Of a stretch of DNA of 64,000 nucleotides, positions 35,044 to 42,949 are shown piece by piece. This DNA comes from Paenibacillus sp. LHD-117 (GTDB lineage: Bacteria; Bacillota; Bacilli; Paenibacillales; Paenibacillaceae). Made by a program: the position numbers and the translations under genes. The DNA lies in the NCBI RefSeq assembly GCF_030929555.1, contig NZ_JAVFVT010000002.1, positions 62,001-126,000 on the forward strand, given 5' to 3'. Below the pieces are notes generated by a model. It was given only the letters and a program-made list of their open reading frames with translations, made no database searches and was not told where the DNA came from. Within the stretch, counting starts at the first letter, position 1. Every line of letters starts with the position of its first letter.

Positions 35044-35168
35044 CTTTCTTTTCCCCTTTCTCTTGATGCGAACATACTACTCCCTACTTTTACATTTTGA
35101 ACATTGCATTGTCAAGGTAAAGCGCCTATTGCTCTCGACATCCATGCGACACTGTCAAGAAACAGACA

Positions 35169-35201
35169 AAAAAAGGCCATCCAATCCTGCCTGGATGACC
35201 T
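35169..35201 (-). terminator. Intrinsic terminator after the yneA-like gene
   Basis: On the minus strand GGTCATCCA (35193-35201) and TGGATGGCC (35176-35184) form the stem, followed by seven T at 35169-35175. Confidence 0.8.
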
Positions 35202-35217
35202 GTTTCAACTTGTGATC

Positions 35218-35589
35218 TTAAATAACCGGAATAATCAGCTTCTGCCCGGGAAAAATCGTAGCCGATTCCAGCCCGTTGCGATTCTTGATCGCATATACGA
35301 GGTACCCAATATCGCTGCCGTCTTGATGGCGGCTTGCGATCGTCCACAACGTATCTCCGCTGCCGACCGTTATAACCTGCTCCGAAGCGCTAGGGCCTTC
35401 AATCCCCGTACTCGAAGCATTCGTACTTATGATAAGGAAGCTTGTAAATACGAGTAAAAATAACATCAGGCTTACAATAACCTTTGCCATATGTCGTCTA
35501 ACCCACTTTAGAAAAGTTGGCTTCTCATCGCGATTCGTAGCTGTATGTAAGGAACGGTATGAGCTTGTACTTGAATTCATCATCATCAT
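35218..35589 (-). CDS. yneA: LysM-domain cell division suppressor, YneA-like
   Basis: YneA is induced by DNA damage and blocks division in Bacillus. This 123-residue protein has one transmembrane segment (VIVSLMLFLLVFTSFLIIS, about 36-54) and a C-terminal extracellular LysM domain (about 70-122: TVGSGDTLWTIASR ... ATIFPGQKLIIPVI). It begins at the ATG at 35589 (MMMMNSSTSS), chosen because GGGGTG lies just upstream. The longer frame would run through the LexA boxes. It is divergent from lexA, and a LexA box lies at 35601-35614, directly in front of it. Confidence 0.82.
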   Translation of the reverse strand: MMMMNSSTSSYRSLHTATNRDEKPTFLKWVRRHMAKVIVSLMLFLLVFTSFLIISTNASSTGIEGPSASEQVITVGSGDTLWTIASRHQDGSDIGYLVYAIKNRNGLESATIFPGQKLIIPVI

Positions 35590-35600
35590 ATTCAGCACCC

Positions 35601-35614
35601 CAAACATTTGTTCT
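35601..35614. promoter_or_regulatory. LexA box proximal to yneA
   Basis: CAAACATTTGTTCT; on the minus strand it reads AGAAC-AAAT-GTTTG, matching CGAAC-N4-GTTYG at nine of ten fixed positions. It lies 12 nt from the yneA start codon. Confidence 0.7.
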
Positions 35615-35629
35615 GTTTTAAATTTAACA

Positions 35630-35643
35630 CGAACAAACGTTTC
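35630..35643. promoter_or_regulatory. LexA box
   Basis: CGAAC-AAAC-GTTTC matches the Bacillus damage-box consensus except for the last base. Confidence 0.7.
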
Positions 35644-35659
35644 CGTCAACCAAAAAATG

Positions 35660-35673
35660 CGAACATTTGCGCC
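35660..35673. promoter_or_regulatory. Degenerate LexA box
   Basis: CGAAC-ATTT-GCGCC keeps one perfect half-site only. It is spaced 30 nt from the box on its left and 16 nt from the one on its right. Confidence 0.35.
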
Positions 35674-35675
35674 CC

Positions 35676-35689
35676 AGAACTTATGTTTG
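35676..35689. promoter_or_regulatory. LexA box overlapping the lexA -35 region
   Basis: AGAAC-TTAT-GTTTG. It overlaps the start of the -35 hexamer of the lexA promoter (35687-35692), consistent with autorepression. Confidence 0.7.
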
Positions 35690-35715
35690 TACGAACGGCG
35701 GTTCTGTGCTATAAT
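35687..35715 (+). promoter_or_regulatory. Sigma-A promoter of lexA
   Basis: TTGTAC (35687-35692), 17-nt spacer, TATAAT (35710-35715). LexA boxes cover its -35 and spacer. Confidence 0.75.
35692..35705. promoter_or_regulatory. LexA box in the lexA promoter spacer
   Basis: CGAAC-GGCG-GTTCT, a near-perfect match to CGAAC-N4-GTTCG. It lies between the -35 and -10 hexamers of lexA. Confidence 0.75.
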
Positions 35716-35747
35716 TTGACACAATAAGATGAATGGAGATGATGGAC

Positions 35748-36371
35748 GTGTCGAAGATTTCCAAACGGCAAAATTCGATCCTTGACTTTATAAAGCAAGA
35801 AGTTCGAGAGAAAGGTTATCCCCCTTCCGTCCGCGAGATTGCCGAAGCGGTCGGATTGTTATCCAGCTCGACGGTGCACGGCCACTTGGATCGTTTGGAG
35901 AAAAAAGGCTTCATTCGCCGCGACCCGACGAAACCCCGCGCGATCGAGATTTTGAACCAGGACGAGAACGACAACGTCATCCACATGCCCGTAGCGCAAG
36001 TTCCGATCGTCGGCAAGGTAACCGCAGGCATGCCGATCACGGCGACGGAGAACATCGAGGATTATTTCCCGCTCCCGGCGCATTACGTCGGCGACAGCAA
36101 CAACGTTTTTATACTTAACGTCATCGGCGAGAGCATGATCGAAGCCGGCATACATAACGGCGATTATGTCATCGTGCGCCAGCAGCAGACGGCGAACAAC
36201 GGCGATATCGTCGTGGCCATGACCGAAGACGACGAGGCGACCGTGAAGACGTTCTATAAGGAAAAGGATCATATCCGCCTTCAGCCGGAGAACGAAACGA
36301 TGGAACCGATCCGTTTGCACAATGTCACCATTCTGGGCAAAGTAATCGGATTGTTTAGGGACATTCATTAA
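35748..36371 (+). CDS. lexA: LexA repressor (SOS regulator)
   Basis: LexA represses DNA-damage genes and cuts itself when RecA is activated. The 207-residue protein has the winged helix ([44 protein letters not shown]), the Ala-Gly cleavage site in KVTAGMP, the catalytic Ser in GESMIEAGI and Lys in ATVKTF. The GTG at 35748 is chosen over ATGs at 35733 and 35742 because GGAG sits 9 nt upstream and the product then starts at the family-typical SKIS. Multiple LexA boxes upstream indicate autoregulation. Confidence 0.93.
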   Translation: MSKISKRQNSILDFIKQEVREKGYPPSVREIAEAVGLLSSSTVHGHLDRLEKKGFIRRDPTKPRAIEILNQDENDNVIHMPVAQVPIVGKVTAGMPITATENIEDYFPLPAHYVGDSNNVFILNVIGESMIEAGIHNGDYVIVRQQQTANNGDIVVAMTEDDEATVKTFYKEKDHIRLQPENETMEPIRLHNVTILGKVIGLFRDIH

Positions 36372-36400
36372 GCGAAACGGCATCTCATATGTAAACCTAT

Positions 36401-36440
36401 CAAAAGGCGGCACGGGAACATGTTCCCGTGCCGCCTTTTG
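36401..36440. terminator. Bidirectional terminator, 40-bp perfect palindrome
   Basis: Positions 36401-36420 are the exact reverse complement of 36421-36440, with no spacer. The arms start with CAAAAGGCGGCACGGG, so both strands end the stem in CCTTTTG. It lies 30 nt after the lexA stop and between the convergent lexA and glnA genes. Confidence 0.8.
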
Positions 36441-36470
36441 TTAATTTGATATCTTGAACAGCAAAATTAC

Positions 36471-36518
36471 AAAACAAAGGGCAGCCCGCGGTCGTTTCGA
36501 ACCGACGGGACTGCCCTT
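36471..36518 (-). terminator. Intrinsic terminator of glnA
   Basis: On the minus strand AAGGGCAG (36511-36518) pairs with CTGCCCTT (36477-36484), with inner CCCG/CGGG and ACCG pairs. TTTGTTTT follows. Confidence 0.75.
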
Positions 36519-36531
36519 CTTTATCATCCTT

Positions 36532-37860
36532 TTAGTAGAGGCTCAGATATTGATCGCGTTCCCATTGGTGCACTTGGGTCCGATACATATCCCATTCGAT
36601 TTCTTTGAGCTCGTAGAAGTGAGCGAGCGCATGATCGCCTAGCGCTTCGCAAATAACGTCGCTTCTGAGCATCTCTTCCAACGCTTCCTTCAGATTGACC
36701 GGAAGGCTCGGAATACCCGAATCGATCCGCTCTTCCTCCGTCATGATGTAAATATTGCGGTCAGTAGGAGCCGGAAGCGGCAATTGATTTTGAATGCCGT
36801 CCAGACCTGCTTTAAGCATAACGGCGAGCGCGAGATAAGGATTCGCTGCAGGATCCGGGTTACGCACTTCCACGCGCGTCGACAAGCCGCGGGAAGCCGG
36901 GATGCGGATCATCGGCGAGCGGTTGCTGGCCGACCATGCTACGTAGCATGGCGCTTCATAACCGGGAACCAGACGTTTGTACGAGTTGACCGTCGGGTTC
37001 GTAATGGCTGCCATCGCGCGGGCATGCTTCAGAATGCCCGCCATATAGTAGCGGGCCGTATCGCTTAGGCCGAGCTTGTCCTTCTCGTCGTAAAACGAAT
37101 TCGTGCTGCCTTTGAACAACGATTGGTGGCAGTGCATGCCGGATCCGTTTACGCCGAACAGCGGCTTTGGCATAAACGAGGCATGCAGGCCATGAACGCG
37201 CGCGATCGTCTTAACGACGAGCTTGAACGTTTGGATTTGGTCGGCCGCTTTAATCGCGTCCGCGTATTTGAAGTCGATCTCGTGTTGGCCGGGCGCTACC
37301 TCATGGTGAGACGCTTCGATCTCGAAGCCCATCTCTTCCAGCGTAAGCACGATCTCGCGGCGGCAGTTCTCGCCAAGATCCATCGGCGCAAGGTCGAAGT
37401 AACCGCCTTGGTCGTTCAATTCCGTCGTAGGCTCGCCCCGCTCGTCCGTTTTGAAAAGGAAAAATTCCGGCTCCGGACCTACGTTCATCGCGGTGTAGCC
37501 GAGCTCTTCGGCTTCCTTCAGCGCGCGCTTCAGAATGCCGCGCGGGTCGCCAGCGAACGGCGTGCCGTCCGGCATGTAGATGTCGCAGATCAGACGCGCG
37601 ACGCGATCTTGCTGGACCCATGGGAATACTACCCAAGTATCGAGATCAGGATATAAGTACATGTCGGATTCTTCGATCCGAACGTAACCTTCGATGGAAG
37701 ATCCGTCGAACATCATTTTGTTATCGAGCGCTTTGTCCAGCTGGCTAACCGGGATTTCGACGTTCTTGATCGTGCCTAACAAATCGGTAAATTGCAAACG
37801 AATGAACCGTACATTCTGCTCCTGGGCAATACGTTTGATGTCTTCTCTAGTGTAACTCAC
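36532..37860 (-). CDS. glnA: Glutamine synthetase, type I
   Basis: GlnA makes glutamine from glutamate and ammonia with ATP, and in Bacilli also signals nitrogen status to GlnR/TnrA. The 442-residue length is that of the I-alpha type, without the adenylylation-loop insertion. Visible motifs are [51 protein letters not shown] and [10 protein letters not shown]. The GTG at 37860 (then [11 protein letters not shown]) has AAAAGGAG at normal spacing. The ATG at 37884 is upstream of that site. It follows glnR by 26 nt in a glnRA operon and has its own terminator. Confidence 0.96.
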   Translation of the reverse strand: MSYTREDIKRIAQEQNVRFIRLQFTDLLGTIKNVEIPVSQLDKALDNKMMFDGSSIEGYVRIEESDMYLYPDLDTWVVFPWVQQDRVARLICDIYMPDGTPFAGDPRGILKRALKEAEELGYTAMNVGPEPEFFLFKTDERGEPTTELNDQGGYFDLAPMDLGENCRREIVLTLEEMGFEIEASHHEVAPGQHEIDFKYADAIKAADQIQTFKLVVKTIARVHGLHASFMPKPLFGVNGSGMHCHQSLFKGSTNSFYDEKDKLGLSDTARYYMAGILKHARAMAAITNPTVNSYKRLVPGYEAPCYVAWSASNRSPMIRIPASRGLSTRVEVRNPDPAANPYLALAVMLKAGLDGIQNQLPLPAPTDRNIYIMTEEERIDSGIPSLPVNLKEALEEMLRSDVICEALGDHALAHFYELKEIEWDMYRTQVHQWERDQYLSLY

Positions 37861-37886
37861 AGAATCATCTCCTTTTGTCCTCATAT

Positions 37887-38297
37887 TTACCGTTTATTTA
37901 AGAAACGGGTTAATTGTCCCTCGATCATGGAGGTTCTGCCCGGTCTCTTCTCCAGCAGCTGCTGCTTCAGCAAACGGTGAAGCTGCTGATCCGACAACTC
38001 TCTGCGCTTCACTTCGGATTGCTCGCTAACGATCGTTGCGTCATCCGATTCCTTGGAAACCGGATTCATGACTTGTTTGATTCCGGCGATGTTAACGCCT
38101 TTCTCTATCAACGATTTGATCTCTAGCAGACGTTCGACGTCGTTAAACGAGAACAACCGTTGATTGCCAGCGGTTCTGGCGGGAACGATCAATTCATGCT
38201 GTTCGTAATAACGGATCTGCCTGGCCGTCAAATCGGTCAGCTTCATTACGATGCCGATCGGGAACAAGGCCATATTTCTGCGTATTTCGTCTGCCAT
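37887..38297 (-). CDS. glnR: MerR-family nitrogen repressor GlnR
   Basis: GlnR represses glnRA when glutamine is plentiful and is activated by feedback-inhibited GlnA. The 136-residue protein has the MerR helix-turn-helix and wing ([20 protein letters not shown], then [17 protein letters not shown]), a short dimer helix and a C-terminal tail rich in Gln, Leu and Arg. The ATG has GGAAGG upstream. A perfect GlnR box and a strong promoter lie 37-86 nt upstream. Confidence 0.94.
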   Translation of the reverse strand: MADEIRRNMALFPIGIVMKLTDLTARQIRYYEQHELIVPARTAGNQRLFSFNDVERLLEIKSLIEKGVNIAGIKQVMNPVSKESDDATIVSEQSEVKRRELSDQQLHRLLKQQLLEKRPGRTSMIEGQLTRFLNKR

Positions 38298-38333
38298 GTC
38301 GCATCAACCTTCCAGTCGCTCATTTATAGCTTC

Positions 38334-38362
38334 ATTGTATCGTCGCGCCACAAATGTGTCAA
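38334..38362 (-). promoter_or_regulatory. Sigma-A promoter of glnRA
   Basis: On the minus strand TTGACA (38357-38362), 17-nt spacer, TACAAT (38334-38339): a near-consensus promoter. Its -35 box overlaps the stop codon of the ynbB-like gene. Confidence 0.85.
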
Positions 38363-39651
38363 GTTATGTAAGGTTTAATCACAATTAATCCGCTGCTGAC
38401 CAGCTTCTCGAGCGCGACCAATACGCCGTATTTCGCATGAGCGTACGTAAGCCCTCCTTGCATGTAAGCAATGTAGGGTTCCCTGATCGGCGCGTCGGCG
38501 GACAGCTCCAGGCTGCCTCCCTGTATGAAAGTCCCCGCGGCCATGATGACCGGATTGTCGTACCCCGGCATGTCCCAAGGCTCGGGCACGACATGGGCGT
38601 CTACGGCGGCCGCTTGCTGGATGCCCTGCACGAAAGCGATCAACGGGGCGGCTTGTCCGAACCGGACCGCCTGGATCAGGTCTGTGCGGGGTTCGCTCCA
38701 GCTCGGCTTCGTCTCGAAGCCGAGACGCTCGAACATCGCCGCTGCTAGAATGCTCCCTTTGATCGCTTGTCCAACCATATGAGGAGCCAGGAACAAACCC
38801 TGGTACATAGAGCGTAGCGTTCCTAACATCGCGCCGACATCGCCGCCGATGCCCGGAGCGGTCAGCCGATATGAGGCTGCCTCTACTAACTCGCGCCGAC
38901 CGGCAATGTACCCTCCGGTTTCCGCAATGCCGCCGCCAGGATTTTTGATGAGCGAACCCGCGATCAGATCGGCGCCAACCTCCGTCGGCTCCATCAACTC
39001 CGTAAATTCGCCGTAACAGTTGTCGACGAAAACGATCAAATCCTCGCGGATCGCCTTCACCCTGCGGACGATCTCGCCGATTTCCTCAACCGTGAAGGAG
39101 GCGCGCCAAGCATACCCTCTGGACCGCTGGACGCCGATGACCTTCGTCCGCTCCGAGATGGATGCTTCGATCGTATGCCAGTCAAGGCCACCGTCCGGCA
39201 GAAGCCCCGCTTCCGAATAGGTAATGCCGAAGTCCGCTAGTGAGCCCGTTCCGTCTCCCTTCTTCCCGATGACCTTATGGAGCGTATCGTACGGTTTGCC
39301 GGTCACGTAAAGCAGCTCGTCCCCCGGACGAAGTACGCCGAACAACGCGCAGCTGATCGTATGCGTGCCGGATGCGAAGTGAGGGCGGACAAGCGCCGCC
39401 TCTGCTCCCATCGCATCGGCATAAACAAGATCCAACACTTCGCGTCCCCGGTCGTTATAGCCGTATCCGGTGGAGCCGGTGAAGTGAAAATCGCTGACCT
39501 GATGCCGTTTGAACGCTTCAATAACTTTCCACTGATTGCGTTCCGCTATCCGTTCCGTCCGTTTGAACGCCTCCGCCGCTTCCTGCTCCGCCAATTCCGC
39601 CAAAGCGGTTAACCGTTCGAAACGCTGCTCTTTCTCTAGTTGCTCGTTCAT
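38359..39651 (-). CDS. ynbB: Methionine gamma-lyase family / aluminium-resistance-like PLP enzyme (YnbB)
   Basis: The 430-residue fold-type I PLP enzyme belongs to the YnbB/aluminium resistance protein group next to glnR in Bacilli. It shows FTGSTGYGYNDRGRE near residue 58, HFASGTHTISCALFG, the Asp of VFVDNCYGEF, and the PLP Lys in GSLIKNPGGG. The physiological reaction is not established. In B. subtilis hflX lies between spoVK and ynbB; here only 49 nt separate the ynbB-like start from the spoVK stop, so hflX is absent. Confidence 0.88.
   Translation of the reverse strand: MNEQLEKEQRFERLTALAELAEQEAAEAFKRTERIAERNQWKVIEAFKRHQVSDFHFTGSTGYGYNDRGREVLDLVYADAMGAEAALVRPHFASGTHTISCALFGVLRPGDELLYVTGKPYDTLHKVIGKKGDGTGSLADFGITYSEAGLLPDGGLDWHTIEASISERTKVIGVQRSRGYAWRASFTVEEIGEIVRRVKAIREDLIVFVDNCYGEFTELMEPTEVGADLIAGSLIKNPGGGIAETGGYIAGRRELVEAASYRLTAPGIGGDVGAMLGTLRSMYQGLFLAPHMVGQAIKGSILAAAMFERLGFETKPSWSEPRTDLIQAVRFGQAAPLIAFVQGIQQAAAVDAHVVPEPWDMPGYDNPVIMAAGTFIQGGSLELSADAPIREPYIAYMQGGLTYAHAKYGVLVALEKLVSSGLIVIKPYIT
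38367..38383. promoter_or_regulatory. GlnR/TnrA box upstream of glnRA
   Basis: TGTAA-GGTTTAA-TCACA matches TGTNA-N7-TNACA perfectly on both strands. It sits 4 bp upstream of the glnRA -35 hexamer and inside the last codons of the ynbB-like gene. Confidence 0.85.
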
Positions 39652-39700
39652 GGCCTATGCTTTCTCCCTTTCGCCTTGCGAACCTAAATCGCTGAATGAT

Positions 39701-40672
39701 CTATAATTTCAAATCCTCCGGCCGTATCGACATTAATTCGCCTTTGGCCGGGATCGAACTGGAATATTGCCCGATTAGCCGAACCGCCTGATGACGGATC
39801 GCCTTCTCGATCGTATTGCGCACAAACCGGGCGTTGCTGAAAGAGAACATCTCGTTCTGCTTCTCCTGCATCAAGTGCTGGCGCAGCTTGAACAAGGTTT
39901 GCGGCATCATGACATAATCGCGTTCCTTGACCATGAGCTCGCCGATCTGCAGCAGCTGGTCGACCGAATAATCCGGAAACTCGATTTGGATCGGAAAGCG
40001 GGAGGGCAAACCCGGATTCGTCATCAGGAATTGTTCAATCTCGAGCGGATAACCGGCCAAGATAAGAATAAACCCGTTCCGGTGATCCTCCATCGCCTTG
40101 ACGAGCGTATCGATCGCTTCCTTGCCGAAATCCTTTTCGCCGCCGCGGGCCAGACTATACGCTTCGTCGATAAACAACACGCCGCCTAATGCTTTGCGCA
40201 CCAAATCCCGCGTCTTCTGCGCCGTGTGTCCGATGTATTCGCCGACAAGGTCTGCCCGCTCGACTTCGATGAGATGTCCCTTCGTCAAGACGCCCATCTT
40301 CTGAAACAGCTTGGCGATGATTCTAGCAATCGTCGTCTTGCCCGTACCCGGATTGCCTTTGAAAATCATATGGTATACTTGGGATCCACCGAATAATCCA
40401 GCCTCCGTGCGCATGCGGCTAATATATAACAATGCGTAAATTTCATACACCAGCTGCTTGACGTTCTCCATGCCGATCATGGGATCAAGTTCCTTTTGAA
40501 TCTCGGCGAAATGATCCACCGCGGGCAGCGGCTTGACGCTTGTCAACGGTTCGGCTTCCAGCGCCTGCGCCGAAGCCGCGCTTGCCGATTCATGGCTTCT
40601 GAGCACCACGTTGATTTGACGGGAAGGTCTGGTGGAGCCGTTGCCTGGTCCCGATATGACGTGTCCGTTCAT
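39701..40672 (-). CDS. spoVK: Stage V sporulation protein K, CbxX/CfqX-type AAA ATPase
   Basis: SpoVK is a mother-cell AAA ATPase needed late in sporulation. The chosen start at 40672 gives 323 residues, matching the known family size. The ATG three codons upstream sits on the ribosome site. A variable N-terminal region (about 1-60) is followed by one AAA module: PMIGMENVKQLVYEIY, Walker A GNPGTGKTT, Walker B GVLFIDEAYSLA, sensor I AGYP and the Arg finger in PGLPSRFP. The frame upstream (to 40798) is not supported. It is followed by ynbB. Confidence 0.9.
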   Translation of the reverse strand: MNGHVISGPGNGSTRPSRQINVVLRSHESASAASAQALEAEPLTSVKPLPAVDHFAEIQKELDPMIGMENVKQLVYEIYALLYISRMRTEAGLFGGSQVYHMIFKGNPGTGKTTIARIIAKLFQKMGVLTKGHLIEVERADLVGEYIGHTAQKTRDLVRKALGGVLFIDEAYSLARGGEKDFGKEAIDTLVKAMEDHRNGFILILAGYPLEIEQFLMTNPGLPSRFPIQIEFPDYSVDQLLQIGELMVKERDYVMMPQTLFKLRQHLMQEKQNEMFSFSNARFVRNTIEKAIRHQAVRLIGQYSSSIPAKGELMSIRPEDLKL

Positions 40673-40837
40673 CTGTCGCATCACCTTCCTTTGTACGGAT
40701 GCTATGGCGGAATCCCGCACTACAAGAGGTAGTTCAAAAAATCCGCTATCTTCATCCAATATTCTCGGTGCTGAAAACCGGATTTTTCGAACACGCATTA
40801 TAAGCTTATTCTCTCTTGCGGCGGCATATTAGCAGAT

Positions 40838-41518
40838 TCACAGCATCGACTCGGGAGATCTGATTCCGATCCGGATCAAGGCATAATCGAGCTTCCATTT
40901 GGTGTATGCGAGCACTTCCCGCGAATCGTTGTAGAACTCGTTTAACACGCGGGATTTGACGCCAGCGACGTTTGCGGGCTCGAACCCCGCGAACGCGGCG
41001 ATTTCAGCGGCGCGAGGCGCATGGTAATCATGCGTGATGACCAGAAAGTCCGTCGCGCCTTCCGACTCGCCGAGACGCTTGCTGAAAACGAGATTCTGGT
41101 AGGTGCTCGTCGAATCGGTTTCTAGCAACAGCTTGTCTTCCGGCATCCCTTTGGCCGTCAAATAATCGCGCATCCCCTCCGCTTCGGAGATCGTCGACGA
41201 TAACCCGCCGTGACCGCCCGACAGAATCAAGCGATCGACGATGCCATCCTCGTACAAGCTAAGCGCGTAATCCAGCCTTTCCTTAAGCGCCGGACTTGGC
41301 CGATCATTCCATAACGCGGCTCCAAGCACGATGCCCGCATCCGCGTGGAGCCCATCTTCAACCGTTGTTTCATGATTATTGATGTACCATGCGGCATAAC
41401 CGCACCAAATCACGCCTGCGACAAACGCGATCACGACGAAACGAAACAGGAGCAGCCACGGCCGCAAGGAACCTCTCCTTCGACGCGGTCTGCTCCTCTG
41501 CTGCTTGACGGCCTTCAT
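40838..41518 (-). CDS. YdcF/SanA family membrane protein (DUF218)
   Basis: This 226-residue protein has a very basic N-terminus, one transmembrane helix (about 24-46) and an extracellular DUF218 domain: DAGIVLGAALWNDRPSPALKERLDYAL, LSGGHGG, SEAEGMRDYLTAKGMP, DSTSTYQNLVFSK and ITHDYHAPRA. SanA and ElyC relatives influence peptidoglycan or vancomycin tolerance. The exact role is unknown. Its ATG overlaps the stop of the DUF402 gene by 4 nt. Confidence 0.85.
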   Translation of the reverse strand: MKAVKQQRSRPRRRRGSLRPWLLLFRFVVIAFVAGVIWCGYAAWYINNHETTVEDGLHADAGIVLGAALWNDRPSPALKERLDYALSLYEDGIVDRLILSGGHGGLSSTISEAEGMRDYLTAKGMPEDKLLLETDSTSTYQNLVFSKRLGESEGATDFLVITHDYHAPRAAEIAAFAGFEPANVAGVKSRVLNEFYNDSREVLAYTKWKLDYALIRIGIRSPESML

Positions 41519-42072
41519 GATTCGCTTAACTCCCCCGTCCGCTCCATTAGGCTCTTGCGATGTTTGAGACTAAGGGTGAAATAGCGGAACCTGCCGTTTC
41601 GGATGCTGGATAGCAGGCGGCCGGCCGTCTTGCGCGCAAGCGCCGCGTCCTTGCCCGAGACGGCGCCTTGCCTAAGCGCGTCCTCGAGCTCGTCTTCGTC
41701 CATCAGATACACTTCGCCGCTCGGGAGCACAACGACATCGAGATACAAATCATCGAACCACGGCACCTGCTGATCGGTCAGTCCCTGCGTCTTGCATACG
41801 TCGATATACCATTGCACGACGCGCCCTTTGTCGTCGAACATGGTCGTCACGACAAAATGTTCGCCCTTCGGAAAGTGCTGCATCCACAAATAACCCCGGT
41901 CTGCCAGGCAAAGCCTTCGTCCGTTATATTCCTTCCAGAGAGGCTCCCGAAGCTCGTGGATCCGGTAGAAGGTCACTAGTCCTCTAAACTCGTCTCCGTC
42001 AAGCGCCAGGCATGAGTAGCTTCTTCGCAGTATTCGGCGCCAATTCGCGCGATCGGAAAATTTTCTCTTCAT
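41515..42072 (-). CDS. DUF402 domain protein
   Basis: The 185-residue protein has the DUF402 core: CLADRGYLWMQHFPKGEHFVVTTMFD, the acidic cluster DVCKTQGL...PWFDDLYLDVVVLPSGEVYLMDEDELEDAL. DUF402 proteins include nucleoside tri/diphosphatases and the FomD hydrolase, using the conserved Asp/Glu residues for metal. The substrate here is unknown. It overlaps the following YdcF-like gene as ATGA. Confidence 0.82.
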   Translation of the reverse strand: MKRKFSDRANWRRILRRSYSCLALDGDEFRGLVTFYRIHELREPLWKEYNGRRLCLADRGYLWMQHFPKGEHFVVTTMFDDKGRVVQWYIDVCKTQGLTDQQVPWFDDLYLDVVVLPSGEVYLMDEDELEDALRQGAVSGKDAALARKTAGRLLSSIRNGRFRYFTLSLKHRKSLMERTGELSES

Positions 42073-42224
42073 ACGGAACGTACCTTTCCGTTCATTTAGG
42101 AATTACGTCCGCCGCTCTAATGGGACGGCCTACATGTTCGCCAGGAACACTCCTATAGAAAAAGATTACCATAACTTAACGTCCATCTCCAGCGCATGGG
42201 CAAAATAAACCAAGCTTTGGAAGC

Positions 42225-42266
42225 AGAAAAGCGGCTCCGGAGGGATTTCCCCTGCCGAAACCGCTT
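42225..42266 (-). terminator. Intrinsic terminator after the cyclophilin gene
   Basis: On the minus strand AAGCGG (42261-42266) and CCGCTT (42229-42234) close a hairpin with inner GGGGAAATCCC pairing, followed by TTTTCT. Confidence 0.7.
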
Positions 42267-42271
42267 GTCCA

Positions 42272-42913
42272 TCAGCTTGCTTCGATCGTCACTTTGGTAA
42301 TGGTCACGTCCTCGACGGGCACACCTTTCTTCACGGGCACGTCCGCTATCGCGTTGACGATCTCCATTCCGCGCTCGATCGTGCCGAAGATCGTATAATT
42401 CGGCTGTCGGTTCAGGTTAGAAGCGTCGGGCCCTGTGCAAATAAAAAACTGGCTGCTGCCGGAGTCCGGCGTTCCCGTATTGAACATCGCGACTACCCCT
42501 TCCTTGTACGTCGATTCCGTATCCAGCTCGTCCGGAATCCGGTAGCCGGCATTGCCGGTGCCGTTCCCCTTCGGATCGCCGGTCTGGATCATAAACGATT
42601 CGATGATGGAATGGAACTTCAGTCCTTCGTAGAAACCCTCGTTCGCGAGAAACACGAAGTTGTTGACGGTCACCGGCGCTTTTTTCGTCAGCAGCCGGAT
42701 CTCGAAGCTGCCTTTGCTCGTCTCGACGATTGCCTTGTAGCTCTTATCCAGGTCAATCGACATTTCGGGCATCTTGCTCCAGCTAAGAACCTTCGGTTTG
42801 CCATCCTGCCCTTGGGCGGAAAGCCCCGACGGGCTTCCCGATCCGCAGCCGGTAACGATGAGCAGGATGCCTATCAGTGCGAAGACCGTCTTTCTCAACC
42901 CTCTGAATCGCAT
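42272..42913 (-). CDS. Lipoprotein cyclophilin-type peptidyl-prolyl isomerase
   Basis: The 213-residue protein begins with a lipoprotein signal peptide (basic start, hydrophobic core, lipobox IVTG-C near residue 23) and a short polar linker. A cyclophilin domain follows: VNNFVFLANEGFYEGLKFHSII, FMIQTGDPKGNGTGNAGY, VVAMFNTGTPDSGSSQFFIC and NYTIFGTIERGMEIV. It is expected outside the membrane, assisting folding of secreted proteins. The ATG at 42913 fits AGGTGG better than the TTG at 42919. It follows the PBP gene in the same direction. Confidence 0.9.
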   Translation of the reverse strand: MRFRGLRKTVFALIGILLIVTGCGSGSPSGLSAQGQDGKPKVLSWSKMPEMSIDLDKSYKAIVETSKGSFEIRLLTKKAPVTVNNFVFLANEGFYEGLKFHSIIESFMIQTGDPKGNGTGNAGYRIPDELDTESTYKEGVVAMFNTGTPDSGSSQFFICTGPDASNLNRQPNYTIFGTIERGMEIVNAIADVPVKKGVPVEDVTITKVTIEAS

Positions 42914-42949
42914 GTGCAAATAACCACCTATTCCATGGCGGAGAGGCGC

